In this document: positions 1 through 7,939 of the stretch, in pieces
How the letters are laid out: each line of letters starts with the position of its first letter
Numbering within the stretch: the stretch's first letter is position 1
NCBI GenBank assembly: GCA_934533075.1
Contig: CAKTBJ010000030.1
Span: forward strand, 1-38,805
From: an uncultured Paracoccus sp.
Lineage (GTDB): Bacteria > Pseudomonadota > Alphaproteobacteria > Rhodobacterales > Rhodobacteraceae
DNA: 38,805 nt
Direction: 5' to 3'
The notes under the pieces: model-generated
What the model saw: only the letters and a program-made list of their open reading frames with translations
Databases searched by the model: none
Told to the model about the DNA's origin: nothing
Made by a program: the position numbers and the translations under genes

Positions 1-1
1 C

Positions 2-76
2 AACATCCCCGTGCCGGTCATCACCCGCGACCCGGTGAGCATCCGAGACAGGTTCATGGAAGCCGTAAGCGCGTGA
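2..76 (+). CDS. C-terminal end of an unidentified protein (cut by window edge)
   Basis: Only the last 24 codons and a TGA stop are inside the window. The reading frame beginning at base 2 gives a plausible coding tail ending in RFMEAVSA, with the G/C-biased third positions seen in neighbouring genes. Nothing in this tail is diagnostic of a family, so no function is proposed. It reads toward the siderophore receptor gene but ends about 380 bases before it, so it is probably a separate transcription unit. Confidence 0.5.
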   Translation, partial: NIPVPVITRDPVSIRDRFMEAVSA

Positions 77-456
77 CGGCCTGATACCGGCCTTGCAGGG
101 AAGCGGACGAGGCGCCGCCTCGCCCGTCATGTCCTGCATCCCGGTGGCGCGGCCGTTGTCATGCCGGCATCCGACCCGCCGGGCAGGACAGGCCCCATCG
201 CCCAGGCAGGCCCGCTTCCGGCCCGGACAGGCCCCCCGCCGGCAACCGGCGCCGAATCGGCAGGGCGGCATCCCGCCCGCCCGTCCCGCTCCGGGGTGTT
301 GCGTGATTGCCACGCAGGGCGCCGCGCCGTATCGAATCCTTTCTCACACTATTCTTGTAAACTATATACGCCCCCGGCACGACCCAGGCACGACACGCTT
401 TCCCTCGCGCGTTTTCTCAGGAATGGCCTTGCCCCTTCTGCCAAGCAGGTATTCCG
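77..456. other. Intergenic region upstream of the siderophore receptor
   Basis: This 380-base stretch has no convincing gene. The short open frames here have low-complexity Pro/Arg/Gly-rich translations typical of GC-rich spacer. The left half is very G+C-rich and carries three imperfect copies of a CAGGCCC-containing word between about 185 and 235. The right half (about 331-368) is the only A+T-rich patch near the receptor gene and is the likely site of its promoter and any iron-responsive operator. I could not identify a convincing Fur, Irr or RirA box by eye. Confidence 0.5.
340..368 (+). promoter_or_regulatory. Possible promoter of the TonB-dependent receptor gene
   Basis: An A+T-rich island contains TATATA at 363-368 as a -10 candidate and a weak TTTCTC at 340-345 as a -35 candidate, 17 bases apart. 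It lies about 90 bases upstream of the receptor start in otherwise GC-rich DNA. The -35 match is poor, which would fit an activated or iron-derepressed promoter. The call rests on composition and spacing only. Confidence 0.3.
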
Positions 457-2556
457 ATGACACATGACAGCATGTCACGCCGCGGGGGGCGCCCGCTGCG
501 CGCCGCCCTTCTGACCCTCACCGCCCTGACCGCGCCGACGATGGCCCTGTCGCAGGACGCCGCAGGCCGGTCCATCCTGCTGGACGCCATCACCATCACC
601 GCCGGCGGCTTCGAGCAGACCGTGCGCGACGCCCCGGCCAGCGTGACCATCGTCACCGCCGAGGAACTGGAAAAAGGCAGCTTCACCAACCTGACCGACG
701 CGCTGCGCGAGCTTCAGGGCGTGGCCGTCACCGGCTCCACCAACGAGCAGGACATCTATATCCGCGGCCTGCCGGGGCAATACACGCTGATTCTGGTGGA
801 CGGCAAACGCCAGTCCACGCGCGATTCGCGCACCAACGGCAATGCCGGCATCGAGCAGAGCTTCATCCCCCCGATCGCCGCCATCGACCGCATCGAGGTG
901 GTGCGCGGCCCGATGTCGTCGCTTTACGGCTCGGACGCGATGGGCGGGGTGATCAACATCATCACCAAGCCGGTCTCCTCCGAATGGACCGGCTCGGTCA
1001 CGGCCGAAACCACGTTGCAGGGCGAGGACGGGTTCGAGAACAGCCGGCAACTGTCCTTCTATGCCGCCGGCCCGATGATCCAGGACAAGCTGGGCCTTCA
1101 GGTCTGGGGCCGCAAGTTCGATCAGGACGCCTCGTCCCTCACCGGCGGCGCCTCGGCCTCCGACGATTACGACCTGGGCGCGCGCGTGACCTGGGTGATC
1201 GACCCCGACAACGAATTGCTGTTCGAGGCCGGCCGCACCCGCATCTCCAGCGAGGCCTATGGCGCGCTGTCCTATAACGACAACGACCGCGACCACTGGT
1301 CGATCACCCACAAGGGCCGGCTGGGCGGCGTCGATACCGAATGGAGCTTTGCCCAGGAAATCGGCGAGCGCACCACCTTCAGCCGCGGCGACCTGGCCGC
1401 CGCCTGGGACGAGAACATCCGCTCGCCGCAGGTGCGCAACTCGGTCCTGGATGCCAAGGGCACGCATGCCCTCGAATGGAACGGCACCCACAACCTGACC
1501 TTCGGCGGCCAGTTCATCCGCACCACGATCAAGGACCAGAACCCCGGCGCGCAGGCGCATCTGCCGGCGGACCAGCGTTATGACGAAAAGTTCTCGCTGG
1601 ACGAATGGGCGCTGTATGCCGAAGACGAATGGCAGATGCGCGAGGACTTCAAGCTGACGCTGGGCCTGCGCTTCAGCCATCACGAGCTTTACGGCGGCCA
1701 TGTCACGCCCCGCATCTATGGCGTCTGGGACGCCACGCCCAACCTGACCATCAAGGGCGGCATCTCGACCGGCTATCGGGCGCCCGACATCCGCACCATC
1801 ACGCCGGGCTATGCCTATACGACCGGCGGCGCCAACTGCTCGCGCAACGATCCGCCCTCCTGCGGCGTGATCCTCGGCAATGCCGACCTCAAGCCCGAGC
1901 AGACCACCAATTTCGAGCTGGGCGCGATCTATGAAGGCACCGGCTTCACCGTCGGCGCCACGGCCTTCCACACCCGCTTCAAGGACAAGCTGCAACAGAT
2001 CCGCACCACCGAGAAATGGACCGACGGCCCGCAATACACGGCGGCGGATGGCAGCCTGCATTACTATGACATCTTCCGCAACTTCAACGTGGACAAGGCC
2101 GAGATCAGCGGCGTCGAACTGACCGGCGACTGGGCGATCACCGACACCCTGTCGGCGCGGGCCAGCTATACCTATACCCGCTCGCGCCAGAAATCGGGCG
2201 ATTTCATCGGCTTCCCGCTGGCCCGCACGCCCGAGCACATGGCCAGCCTGCGCCTCGACTGGCAGACGCCGGTGGAGGGGCTGGAGAGCTGGCTGAGCGC
2301 GAACTATCACGGGTCCGAGATCAATTCGGGCCTGCGGATCGGCACCAACGGCACCCCGGTCGTGATCAACGGCGTCACCGGCTACAAATACGCCGCCTAT
2401 ACGACCGTCGATCTGGGCGCGAACTACCGGATCAACGACCGCGCCACCCTCAGCGGCGCCGTCTACAACGTGTTCAACGAGGAAGTCCGCCAGAGCGAGT
2501 TCGCCACCGTGATGGACGGCCGCCGGCTGTGGATCGGCCTGACCGCCTCGTTCTAG
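457..2556 (+). CDS. TonB-dependent catecholate siderophore receptor
   Basis: This is an outer-membrane beta-barrel receptor of 699 residues that would import a ferric siderophore using TonB energy. The N-terminus has an Arg-rich start, a hydrophobic core and a likely signal cleavage near Ala30-Ser32. A TonB-box-like DAITITA follows at about 43-49. The plug domain (about 55-165) contains the family motifs IYIRGLPG and EVVRGPMSSLYGSDAMGGVINII. The rest is a barrel that ends in the typical C-terminal Phe. A segment with paired cysteines near residues 456-469 is probably an extracellular loop. The Met at 457 is chosen; Met6 is an alternative. It lies upstream of the DHB biosynthesis genes, separated from them by a strong terminator-like hairpin, so receptor and synthesis genes may be expressed at different levels. 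Catecholate specificity is inferred from the neighbours, not from the receptor sequence. Confidence 0.93.
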   Translation: MTHDSMSRRGGRPLRAALLTLTALTAPTMALSQDAAGRSILLDAITITAGGFEQTVRDAPASVTIVTAEELEKGSFTNLTDALRELQGVAVTGSTNEQDIYIRGLPGQYTLILVDGKRQSTRDSRTNGNAGIEQSFIPPIAAIDRIEVVRGPMSSLYGSDAMGGVINIITKPVSSEWTGSVTAETTLQGEDGFENSRQLSFYAAGPMIQDKLGLQVWGRKFDQDASSLTGGASASDDYDLGARVTWVIDPDNELLFEAGRTRISSEAYGALSYNDNDRDHWSITHKGRLGGVDTEWSFAQEIGERTTFSRGDLAAAWDENIRSPQVRNSVLDAKGTHALEWNGTHNLTFGGQFIRTTIKDQNPGAQAHLPADQRYDEKFSLDEWALYAEDEWQMREDFKLTLGLRFSHHELYGGHVTPRIYGVWDATPNLTIKGGISTGYRAPDIRTITPGYAYTTGGANCSRNDPPSCGVILGNADLKPEQTTNFELGAIYEGTGFTVGATAFHTRFKDKLQQIRTTEKWTDGPQYTAADGSLHYYDIFRNFNVDKAEISGVELTGDWAITDTLSARASYTYTRSRQKSGDFIGFPLARTPEHMASLRLDWQTPVEGLESWLSANYHGSEINSGLRIGTNGTPVVINGVTGYKYAAYTTVDLGANYRINDRATLSGAVYNVFNEEVRQSEFATVMDGRRLWIGLTASF

Positions 2557-2583
2557 GCCCCGCCGCTTCGCGACACGACACGA

Positions 2584-2614
2584 CCCCGCCGGAGATCGCT
2601 CTCCGGCGGGGTTT
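2584..2614 (+). terminator. Rho-independent-type terminator after the receptor gene
   Basis: There is a perfect 12-base-pair stem (2584-2595 with 2600-2611), a four-base loop TCGC, and a short TTT run. It begins 28 bases after the receptor stop codon. The T run is short, so it could work as a partial terminator or mRNA-stabilising hairpin between the receptor and entC. Confidence 0.75.
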
Positions 2615-2727
2615 CCGTTCCGGCGGCGGCTTGCGCCCCGGCGCCCTTCCGCATAACTGAGGGTTTTGATCGGCTTTGCCGGCGGCGCAGGACCGCCGGC
2701 CTGCCGGTCTCGTCGGAAGGAAGACGG

Positions 2728-3900
2728 ATGGAACCGCGTCCGCATGATGATGACAGCAGCCGGGCCGCTGCGGATGCGTGCCTGTTCCGCTTTGAGGGTC
2801 CGCGCGCCCGAATCAGCGGCCACGGCCCGGCGCGGATGCTGCCGCCCGGCCCGGTGGCGACGCTGGAGGCGCGGCTGGCCGCCCTGCCCGGCGATGACGG
2901 CATCGTGATCGGCGGCGCGCTGCCCTTCGACCCGCGCGAGGACGATTGCCTGTGGCTGGCCGAGGCCCGCGATCCGGGCGCGCCGGCGCGGGTGCCGCCG
3001 CCCCCGCTGCCCCCCATCCGCGACCTGCGCCCCGAGCCGGAGGCCGGCGCCTTCGCCGATGCCGTCGCCCGCGCTCTGTCCATCATGCAGGCCGAGGCCG
3101 GCCGCCCCGGCGCGCTGGCCAAGATCGTGCTGTCGCGCACGCTGGCCGTCGAGGCCGAGGCGCCGATCCCCGTCGCCGGGGTCATGGCGCGGCTGGCGCG
3201 CGACCCCAGCGTGACCACCTTCCGCACCCGCCTGCCCGGCGGGCCGGGGCACGCGCTGGTCGGCGCCACACCGGAACTGCTGCTGCGCAAGTCGGGCGGG
3301 CGCATCGCCTCGCATCCGCTGGCCGGCTCGGCCCCGCGCAGCGCCGATGCGCAGGCCGACCGCGCCGCCGCCGAGGCGCTGGCGCGGTCGGACAAGGACC
3401 GGCGCGAACATGCCTTCGTGGTGGAATACATCCTCGACACGCTGGCGCCCTTCTGCACGGAGCTGGAGCGACCGGAGGGCACCGCCGTCACCCATACCGG
3501 CAGCATGTGGCACCTGGGCACCCGCATCGTGGGGCGGCTGCGCGATGCCTCGATCCCCTCGGTGCTGCTGGCCGCGCGGCTGCATCCGACGCCCGCCGTC
3601 TGCGGCACCCCCCCCGACCGCGCCGCCGCGCTGATCGCCGAGCTGGAGGCGCGCAGCCGGGGCTTCTATGCCGGCGCCGTGGGCTGGAGCGATGCGGGCG
3701 GCAACGGCGCGTGGTTCGTGGCCATCCGCTCGGCCGAGATCGACGGCAGCCGCGCGCGGCTGCATGCCGGGGCCGGGGTGGTGCGCGGCTCGGACCCGAT
3801 GGCCGAGGCGGCCGAGACCGGCGCCAAGTTCGGCGCCCTGCTGACCGCGCTGGGCCTGCCGCGCGAGGCCGGCATGGCCGGCGTCACGCAAGCGAATTGA
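2728..3900 (+). CDS. entC: Isochorismate synthase
   Basis: This cytoplasmic enzyme converts chorismate to isochorismate, the first committed step to 2,3-dihydroxybenzoate. At 390 residues it matches the usual EntC/DhbC length. The chorismate-binding domain shows KIVLSRTL (Lys132, matching the general-base Lys of the family), the HPLAGS segment, SMWHLGTRIVG, LHPTPAVCGTP and GFYAGAVGW (312-320), and ends with GAGVVRGSDP. The start is supported by a GGAAGGAAG ribosome-binding site just upstream. The gene is followed after 12 bases by the isochorismatase gene, as expected for an operon. The spacer upstream holds a weak TTGCGC/CATAAC promoter candidate around 2631-2658 after the receptor terminator. 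A salicylate-type MST enzyme is less likely because isochorismatase and DHB dehydrogenase follow. Confidence 0.93.
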   Translation: MEPRPHDDDSSRAAADACLFRFEGPRARISGHGPARMLPPGPVATLEARLAALPGDDGIVIGGALPFDPREDDCLWLAEARDPGAPARVPPPPLPPIRDLRPEPEAGAFADAVARALSIMQAEAGRPGALAKIVLSRTLAVEAEAPIPVAGVMARLARDPSVTTFRTRLPGGPGHALVGATPELLLRKSGGRIASHPLAGSAPRSADAQADRAAAEALARSDKDRREHAFVVEYILDTLAPFCTELERPEGTAVTHTGSMWHLGTRIVGRLRDASIPSVLLAARLHPTPAVCGTPPDRAAALIAELEARSRGFYAGAVGWSDAGGNGAWFVAIRSAEIDGSRARLHAGAGVVRGSDPMAEAAETGAKFGALLTALGLPREAGMAGVTQAN

Positions 3901-3912
3901 GAGGAGACCCCG

Positions 3913-4557
3913 ATGGCCCTGCCCCGCATCCCCGCCTATGCGCTGCCCGAGGCCCCGCCCGCCGCGCCGCGCGTCGACTGGCGCCCGGACCCGGCCCGCG
4001 CGGCGCTGCTGGTCCATGACATGCAACGCTATTTCTGCCGCCCCTTCCCGGAGGGGCAGGCGCCGCTGGCGCCCGTCATCGCCCATATCGCCCGGCTGGC
4101 GGCGGCGGCGCGGGCGGCGGGCATCCCGGTCTTCTACACCGCGCAGCGCGGCGACCAGTTCCGCCCCGACCGGGGGCTTCAGGCCGATTTCTGGGGGCCG
4201 GGCATGGAGGCCATCCCCGAGCATGAGGGCATCCTGCCGCCGCTGGCCCCGCAGCCGGGCGACCACCTGCTGGTCAAGCACCGTTACAGCGCCTTCCAGC
4301 GGTCCAACCTCGACCACCTGATGCGGGCGCGCGGGCGCGACCAGTTGATCGTGACCGGCATCTATGCGCATATCGGCTGCCTCGCCACCGCCGCCGAGGC
4401 CTTCCAGCGCGACATCCAGCCCTTTGCCGTCACGGATGCGCAGGCGGATTTCGACCGCGCCCGGCACGACATGGCGATGGGCTGGGTGGGCAGCGTCTGC
4501 GGCGTGGTGACGACCACGGCAGCACTCCTCGAAATCATCGAACAGTCCGGGACATGA
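3913..4557 (+). CDS. entB: Isochorismatase (EntB N-terminal domain only)
   Basis: This enzyme hydrolyses isochorismate to 2,3-dihydro-2,3-dihydroxybenzoate and pyruvate. The 214 residues align with the N-terminal domain of E. coli EntB throughout: an AYALPE start, LLVHDMQ with the catalytic Asp at 36, LVKHRYSAF with Lys122, and YAHIGC near 150. As in EntB, Gly occupies the position where related amidohydrolases have the nucleophilic Cys. The protein stops where EntB would continue into its aryl carrier domain. That domain is encoded separately at 7702-7938, more than 3 kb away. A strong GAGGAGA site precedes the ATG. The stop overlaps the start of entA (ATGA), implying translational coupling. 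The symbol entB is used for function, with the caveat that the carrier half is missing. Confidence 0.94.
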   Translation: MALPRIPAYALPEAPPAAPRVDWRPDPARAALLVHDMQRYFCRPFPEGQAPLAPVIAHIARLAAAARAAGIPVFYTAQRGDQFRPDRGLQADFWGPGMEAIPEHEGILPPLAPQPGDHLLVKHRYSAFQRSNLDHLMRARGRDQLIVTGIYAHIGCLATAAEAFQRDIQPFAVTDAQADFDRARHDMAMGWVGSVCGVVTTTAALLEIIEQSGT

Positions 4558-5333
4558 CAATGAAATTGACGGGATTTCAGGAAAATTTTGCGCTTGTGAC
4601 CGGCGCGGTCGGTGGCATCGGACAGGCGATGGTCGCGGCGCTGCTGGAGGCCGGGGCAACTGTCGTCGCCACCGACCTGCCCGAGGCGCTGGCCGCCGCC
4701 GATTGCCGCGATTCCGCGGAATTGCTGTGGCGCCCGCTGGATGTGGCCAGCCAGTCACCCGACGCGCTGATCGCCGAGGCCGAGGCGCGCTTCGGCCCCC
4801 TGCGGCTGGGCGTCCATGCGGCGGGCGTGCTGTCCACCCTGCCGCTGCTGGACGCGCCGGCGGATGAATGGGCGCGGGTCATGGATACCAATGCGCGCGG
4901 GGTGTTCAATGCCGGCACGGCGATGGGCCGGGCGATGCGCGCGCATGGCAAGGGCGGTTCGATCGTCGTCGTCGGCTCGAACGCCGCCGGGGTGCCGCGC
5001 ATGAACATGGGCATCTATGCCGCATCCAAGGCGGCGGCGGCGATGCTGACCCGCTGCCTGGGGCTGGAACTGGCCGGGCACGGCATCCGCTGCAACATCG
5101 TCGCGCCCGGCTCGACCCTGACGCCGATGCAGACGGGGATGTGGGCGGATGAGCAGGGCGCGGCGCGGGTCATCGCCGGCGATGGCGCCAGCTTCCGCAC
5201 CGGCATCCCGCTGGGCAAGCTGGCCACGCCCGAGGACATCGCCGCCGCCGCCATGTATCTGCTTTCCGAACAGGCCGGCCATGTCACCATGACCGACCTC
5301 TACGTGGATGGCGGTGCGACCCTGCGGGCCTGA
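4554..5333 (+). CDS. entA: 2,3-dihydro-2,3-dihydroxybenzoate dehydrogenase
   Basis: This is an NAD-dependent short-chain dehydrogenase that oxidises 2,3-dihydro-DHB to 2,3-dihydroxybenzoate. At 259 residues it has the classical SDR layout: a TGAVGGIG dinucleotide-binding loop near 17-24, a Ser in VVGSNAAG, Tyr155-X3-Lys159 in YAASK, and IVAPGST after the active site. The first ATG overlaps the isochorismatase stop; a second ATG six bases later is also possible. SDRs as a class are not specific, but the immediate entC-entB context makes the DHB role secure. The next gene is on the opposite strand, with only three bases between the stop codons. Confidence 0.94.
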   Translation: MTMKLTGFQENFALVTGAVGGIGQAMVAALLEAGATVVATDLPEALAAADCRDSAELLWRPLDVASQSPDALIAEAEARFGPLRLGVHAAGVLSTLPLLDAPADEWARVMDTNARGVFNAGTAMGRAMRAHGKGGSIVVVGSNAAGVPRMNMGIYAASKAAAAMLTRCLGLELAGHGIRCNIVAPGSTLTPMQTGMWADEQGAARVIAGDGASFRTGIPLGKLATPEDIAAAAMYLLSEQAGHVTMTDLYVDGGATLRA

Positions 5334-5336
5334 GCC

Positions 5337-5924
5337 TCAGGCCCGCGCGCGCTTGCCCGCCATGCGCGCCAGCGTGCCGTCGCGCCACATCGCTTCGTGC
5401 ACGCCGACCATGACCACATGGCCGAGGATCAGCAGCCCCATCAGCCAGGCCAGTTCGCCATGCAGCGCGCCGGCCAGCTTCTGGGTCCATTCGATCGGCG
5501 CCTCGCGCGCCGGGAAGATCTGGAACCCGTAGGGGGCGAAGGCGCGCTCGGACCCCCAGGCGCGCAGCAGCGCCAGCGAGGGCACGACCAGCATCAGCAG
5601 ATAGAGCGCCAGATGCCCCAGCCGCGCCGCCAGCCCCAGCAGCCCGTGGCCGTGGTCGGGCCGGTTGCGCCGGTTCAGCAGCGCCCAGGTCACGCGCAGC
5701 ACGATCAGCACGAACAGCGCCGTGCCCACCGGCTGGTGCAGCCCGACGAAGAACCCCGCCACCGGCCCCCGCCCCAGCGCCAGCCGCAGCCCCATGCCGA
5801 CGAATTGCCACAGGATCAGCGCCGCGATGGTCCAGTGCAGCAGCCGGGTGACGCGGCCATAACGCGCGGGCGTGTCGCGCAACGCCAGCGGCTGGGCAAG
5901 CGGTTGGGAAGGGGCGGAAGGCAT
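5337..5924 (-). CDS. Cytochrome b561-family membrane protein
   Basis: This 195-residue inner-membrane protein has four predicted helices (about 24-48, 60-86, 98-118 and 138-160) and the spaced histidines of bacterial b561 di-heme quinol oxidases: His in LLHW, GLHQPVG, a central LGHLALY, LHGELAW and GHVVMVGVHE near the C-terminus. A GAGGAGA site precedes the ATG. It lies antisense in the middle of the siderophore biosynthesis genes, between entA and entE, and is divergent from entE. Members of this family move electrons from quinol to acceptors. Reduction of the imported ferric siderophore is an inference from location only. A general quinol:superoxide or electron-carrier role is equally compatible with the sequence. 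Confidence 0.88.
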   Translation of the reverse strand: MPSAPSQPLAQPLALRDTPARYGRVTRLLHWTIAALILWQFVGMGLRLALGRGPVAGFFVGLHQPVGTALFVLIVLRVTWALLNRRNRPDHGHGLLGLAARLGHLALYLLMLVVPSLALLRAWGSERAFAPYGFQIFPAREAPIEWTQKLAGALHGELAWLMGLLILGHVVMVGVHEAMWRDGTLARMAGKRARA

Positions 5925-6005
5925 CGTCTCTCCTCGTCTCGCATCGGGACCTTGATCCCAGCCCTAGCCGTCCGGTCCCGGCCGGGCAATCGGGTCCACG
6001 AAAAG

Positions 6006-6030
6006 TTGACGATTTCGCTTGGCCATACTA
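6006..6030 (+). promoter_or_regulatory. Promoter-like TTGACG...CATACT element upstream of entE
   Basis: TTGACG at 6006-6011 is followed 12 bases later by CATACT at 6024-6029, in the divergent spacer between the b561 gene and entE. The spacing is too short for a standard sigma-70 promoter. However, a very similar arrangement (TTGACA, 14 bases, TATACT) occurs at 12966-12991 in the other divergent spacer of this locus. It may be a promoter, or part of a regulator site shared by both. Confidence 0.3.
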
Positions 6031-6064
6031 GGACCGGGCAAAGCTCCCCGCGCAGGTGAAACCC

Positions 6065-7705
6065 GTGTCCGATCCGACCCCTCCCGATCCGCGCCAGGTC
6101 TGGCCCGACGACCTCGCCGCCCTTTACCGCCGCAAGGGCTATTGGCGGGGCGAGACCTTCGGGGACATGCTGCGCGCCCGCGCGGCCGAACATCCCGACC
6201 GGCTGGCCGTGGTCGATGCAAGCCACCGCTGGACCTATGCCGAACTGCTGGCGCGGGCCGAGCGCGCGGCACAGGGCTGGCTGGGCCTCGGCCTGCAACA
6301 GGGCGAACGGGTGATCGTCCAGATCCCCAACGTGGCCGAATTCTTTCCGGCGGTGTTCGGGCTGTTCCTGGCCGGGCTGGTCCCGGTCTATGCCCTGCCC
6401 GCCCATCGCCAGACCGAACTGGCGCATTTCGCCGCGCGCTCCGGCGCGAAGGCACTGGTGATCGTGGACCGGCACGAGGGCTTCGACTATCGCCCGCTGG
6501 CGGCGGAGGTTCAGGCGGGCGCGCCGGCGCTCGCGCATGTCGTGGTGATCGGCGATCCCGGCCCGCATCTGGGTTTCGACGCGCTGCCGGACGGCGCGCG
6601 GCCGCTGCCGCAGGTCGATCCGGCCTCGGTGGCGTTTCTACAGATTTCAGGCGGCTCGACGGGGCTGTCCAAGCTGATCCCGCGCACGCATGACGATTAC
6701 ATCTACAGCTTCCGCGCCAGCGCGGAGATCTGCGGGCTGGGGGCGGAAAGCGTCTATATGGCCGCCCTGCCCGTCGCCCACAACTTCCCGATGAGTTCGC
6801 CGGGCGTCATGGGCGCGCTCTATGCCGGGTCGCGGGTGGTGATGTGCCCGAACCCCAGCGCCGACACCGCATTCCGGCTGATCGCGCAGGAGGGCGTGAC
6901 GATCACCGGCGTGGTTCCGCCCGTGGCGCTGCTGTGGATGCAGGCGGCGGCAAGGACGCCGCACGACATTTCCAGCCTTCAGGTCCTTCAGGTCGGCGGC
7001 GCGAAATTCATCCCCGAGGCGGCGGCGCGGGTGCGCGGCGCGCTGGATTGCCAGTTGCAGCAGGTGTTCGGCATGGCCGAAGGGCTGGTGAACTATACCC
7101 GCCTCGACGACCCCGAGGAGATCGTGATCGGCACGCAGGGCCGCCCGATCAGCCCCGATGACGAGGTTCTGGTGCTGGACGACGACGGCAATCCGGTGCC
7201 GGACGGCCAGCCCGGCCACCTGCTGACCCGCGGCCCCTACACCATCCGCGCCTATCACGACGATCCCGGCGCCAATGCCCGCAGCTTTACCGAGGACGGC
7301 TTCTATCGCACCGGCGATATCGTCAAGCGCCTGCCGGGCGGCTATCTGGTCGTGCAGGGCCGCGCCGGCGACCATATCAACCGCGCCGGCGAGAAGATTT
7401 CGGCCGAGGAGATCGAGGACCATCTGCTGGCCCATCCCGGCATCTTCGACGCCGCCGTGGTCTCGATCCCCGACGCCTTCCTGGGCGAGCGAAGCTGCGC
7501 CTTCGTCATCCTCCAGCCCGGCGCGGCCCTGCGCGCGCCCGAGGTCAAGGCCTTCATGCGCACGCGCGGGCTGGCGGAGTTCAAGGTGCCCGACCAGGTG
7601 GTCTTCGTGGACGCATTCCAGACCACCGCCGTCGGCAAGATCAGCCGCAACACCCTGCGCGCCCAGTTGCGCGCCCGCTTTCTGGACGAAGGAAAGACGC
7701 CATGA
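6065..7705 (+). CDS. entE: 2,3-dihydroxybenzoate-AMP ligase
   Basis: This free-standing adenylation enzyme activates 2,3-DHB as its acyl-adenylate and loads it onto the aryl carrier protein encoded next. The 546 residues align with EntE/DhbE along the whole length: a YRRKGYW segment near the start, the P-loop-like [48 protein letters not shown] and the C-terminal GKISRN lysine loop. The GTG at 6065 is preferred because AGGTGA lies about five bases upstream; a GTG at 6056 would add three residues but lacks a ribosome-binding site. The ATGA overlap with the carrier gene implies tight coupling. A salicylate ligase is an alternative by sequence alone, but the entCBA set argues for DHB. Confidence 0.95.
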   Translation: MSDPTPPDPRQVWPDDLAALYRRKGYWRGETFGDMLRARAAEHPDRLAVVDASHRWTYAELLARAERAAQGWLGLGLQQGERVIVQIPNVAEFFPAVFGLFLAGLVPVYALPAHRQTELAHFAARSGAKALVIVDRHEGFDYRPLAAEVQAGAPALAHVVVIGDPGPHLGFDALPDGARPLPQVDPASVAFLQISGGSTGLSKLIPRTHDDYIYSFRASAEICGLGAESVYMAALPVAHNFPMSSPGVMGALYAGSRVVMCPNPSADTAFRLIAQEGVTITGVVPPVALLWMQAAARTPHDISSLQVLQVGGAKFIPEAAARVRGALDCQLQQVFGMAEGLVNYTRLDDPEEIVIGTQGRPISPDDEVLVLDDDGNPVPDGQPGHLLTRGPYTIRAYHDDPGANARSFTEDGFYRTGDIVKRLPGGYLVVQGRAGDHINRAGEKISAEEIEDHLLAHPGIFDAAVVSIPDAFLGERSCAFVILQPGAALRAPEVKAFMRTRGLAEFKVPDQVVFVDAFQTTAVGKISRNTLRAQLRARFLDEGKTP

Positions 7706-7938
7706 CCCTCACCCTCGAACGGATGCGCGCGGATATAGCGGAGCTGGTCGACCTCGACCCGGCCGAGATCGGCGACGAGGATCACCTGCCCGATCTGGGC
7801 CTGGATTCGCTGCGCCTGATGCGGTTGGTCCTGACCTGGGAGCAGGTCGGGCTGAAGGCCGATTTCGGGCTGTTCGCGGAATATGCGACGCTGGGCGAGT
7901 GGTGGCGCGAGGTCGTCCAGCCCGCGCAAGCCGCCTGA
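7702..7938 (+). CDS. Free-standing aryl carrier protein (ArCP)
   Basis: This 78-residue acyl-carrier protein would hold DHB as a thioester on phosphopantetheine. The modification site is Ser36 in GLDSLRLM. The C-terminal half ([18 protein letters not shown]) matches the aryl carrier domain that forms the end of EntB in enterobacteria, including the paired Trp near the end. Here it is a separate gene, overlapping the entE stop by four bases and ending one base before the NRPS start. The neighbours thus supply the DHB-loading enzyme and the condensation partner. A phosphopantetheinyl transferase is required, and none is visible in the window. Confidence 0.93.
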   Translation: MTLTLERMRADIAELVDLDPAEIGDEDHLPDLGLDSLRLMRLVLTWEQVGLKADFGLFAEYATLGEWWREVVQPAQAA

Positions 7939-7939
7939 G

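Noticed and set aside
331..370. Fur, Irr or RirA operator upstream of the receptor
   Set aside because: The patch is A+T-rich and well placed, but I could not find a convincing palindrome or match to a known box by eye.
93..467. Candidate small genes upstream of the receptor
   Set aside because: Translations are Pro/Arg/Gly-rich without motifs, no ribosome-binding site fits, and they overlap the likely promoter and the receptor start.
475..4758. Very long open frame on the minus strand opposite the receptor and entC-entB genes (over 1,400 codons)
   Set aside because: It is an Arg/Gly/Ala/His-rich shadow created by GC-rich third positions of well-recognised genes on the plus strand, with no family motifs.
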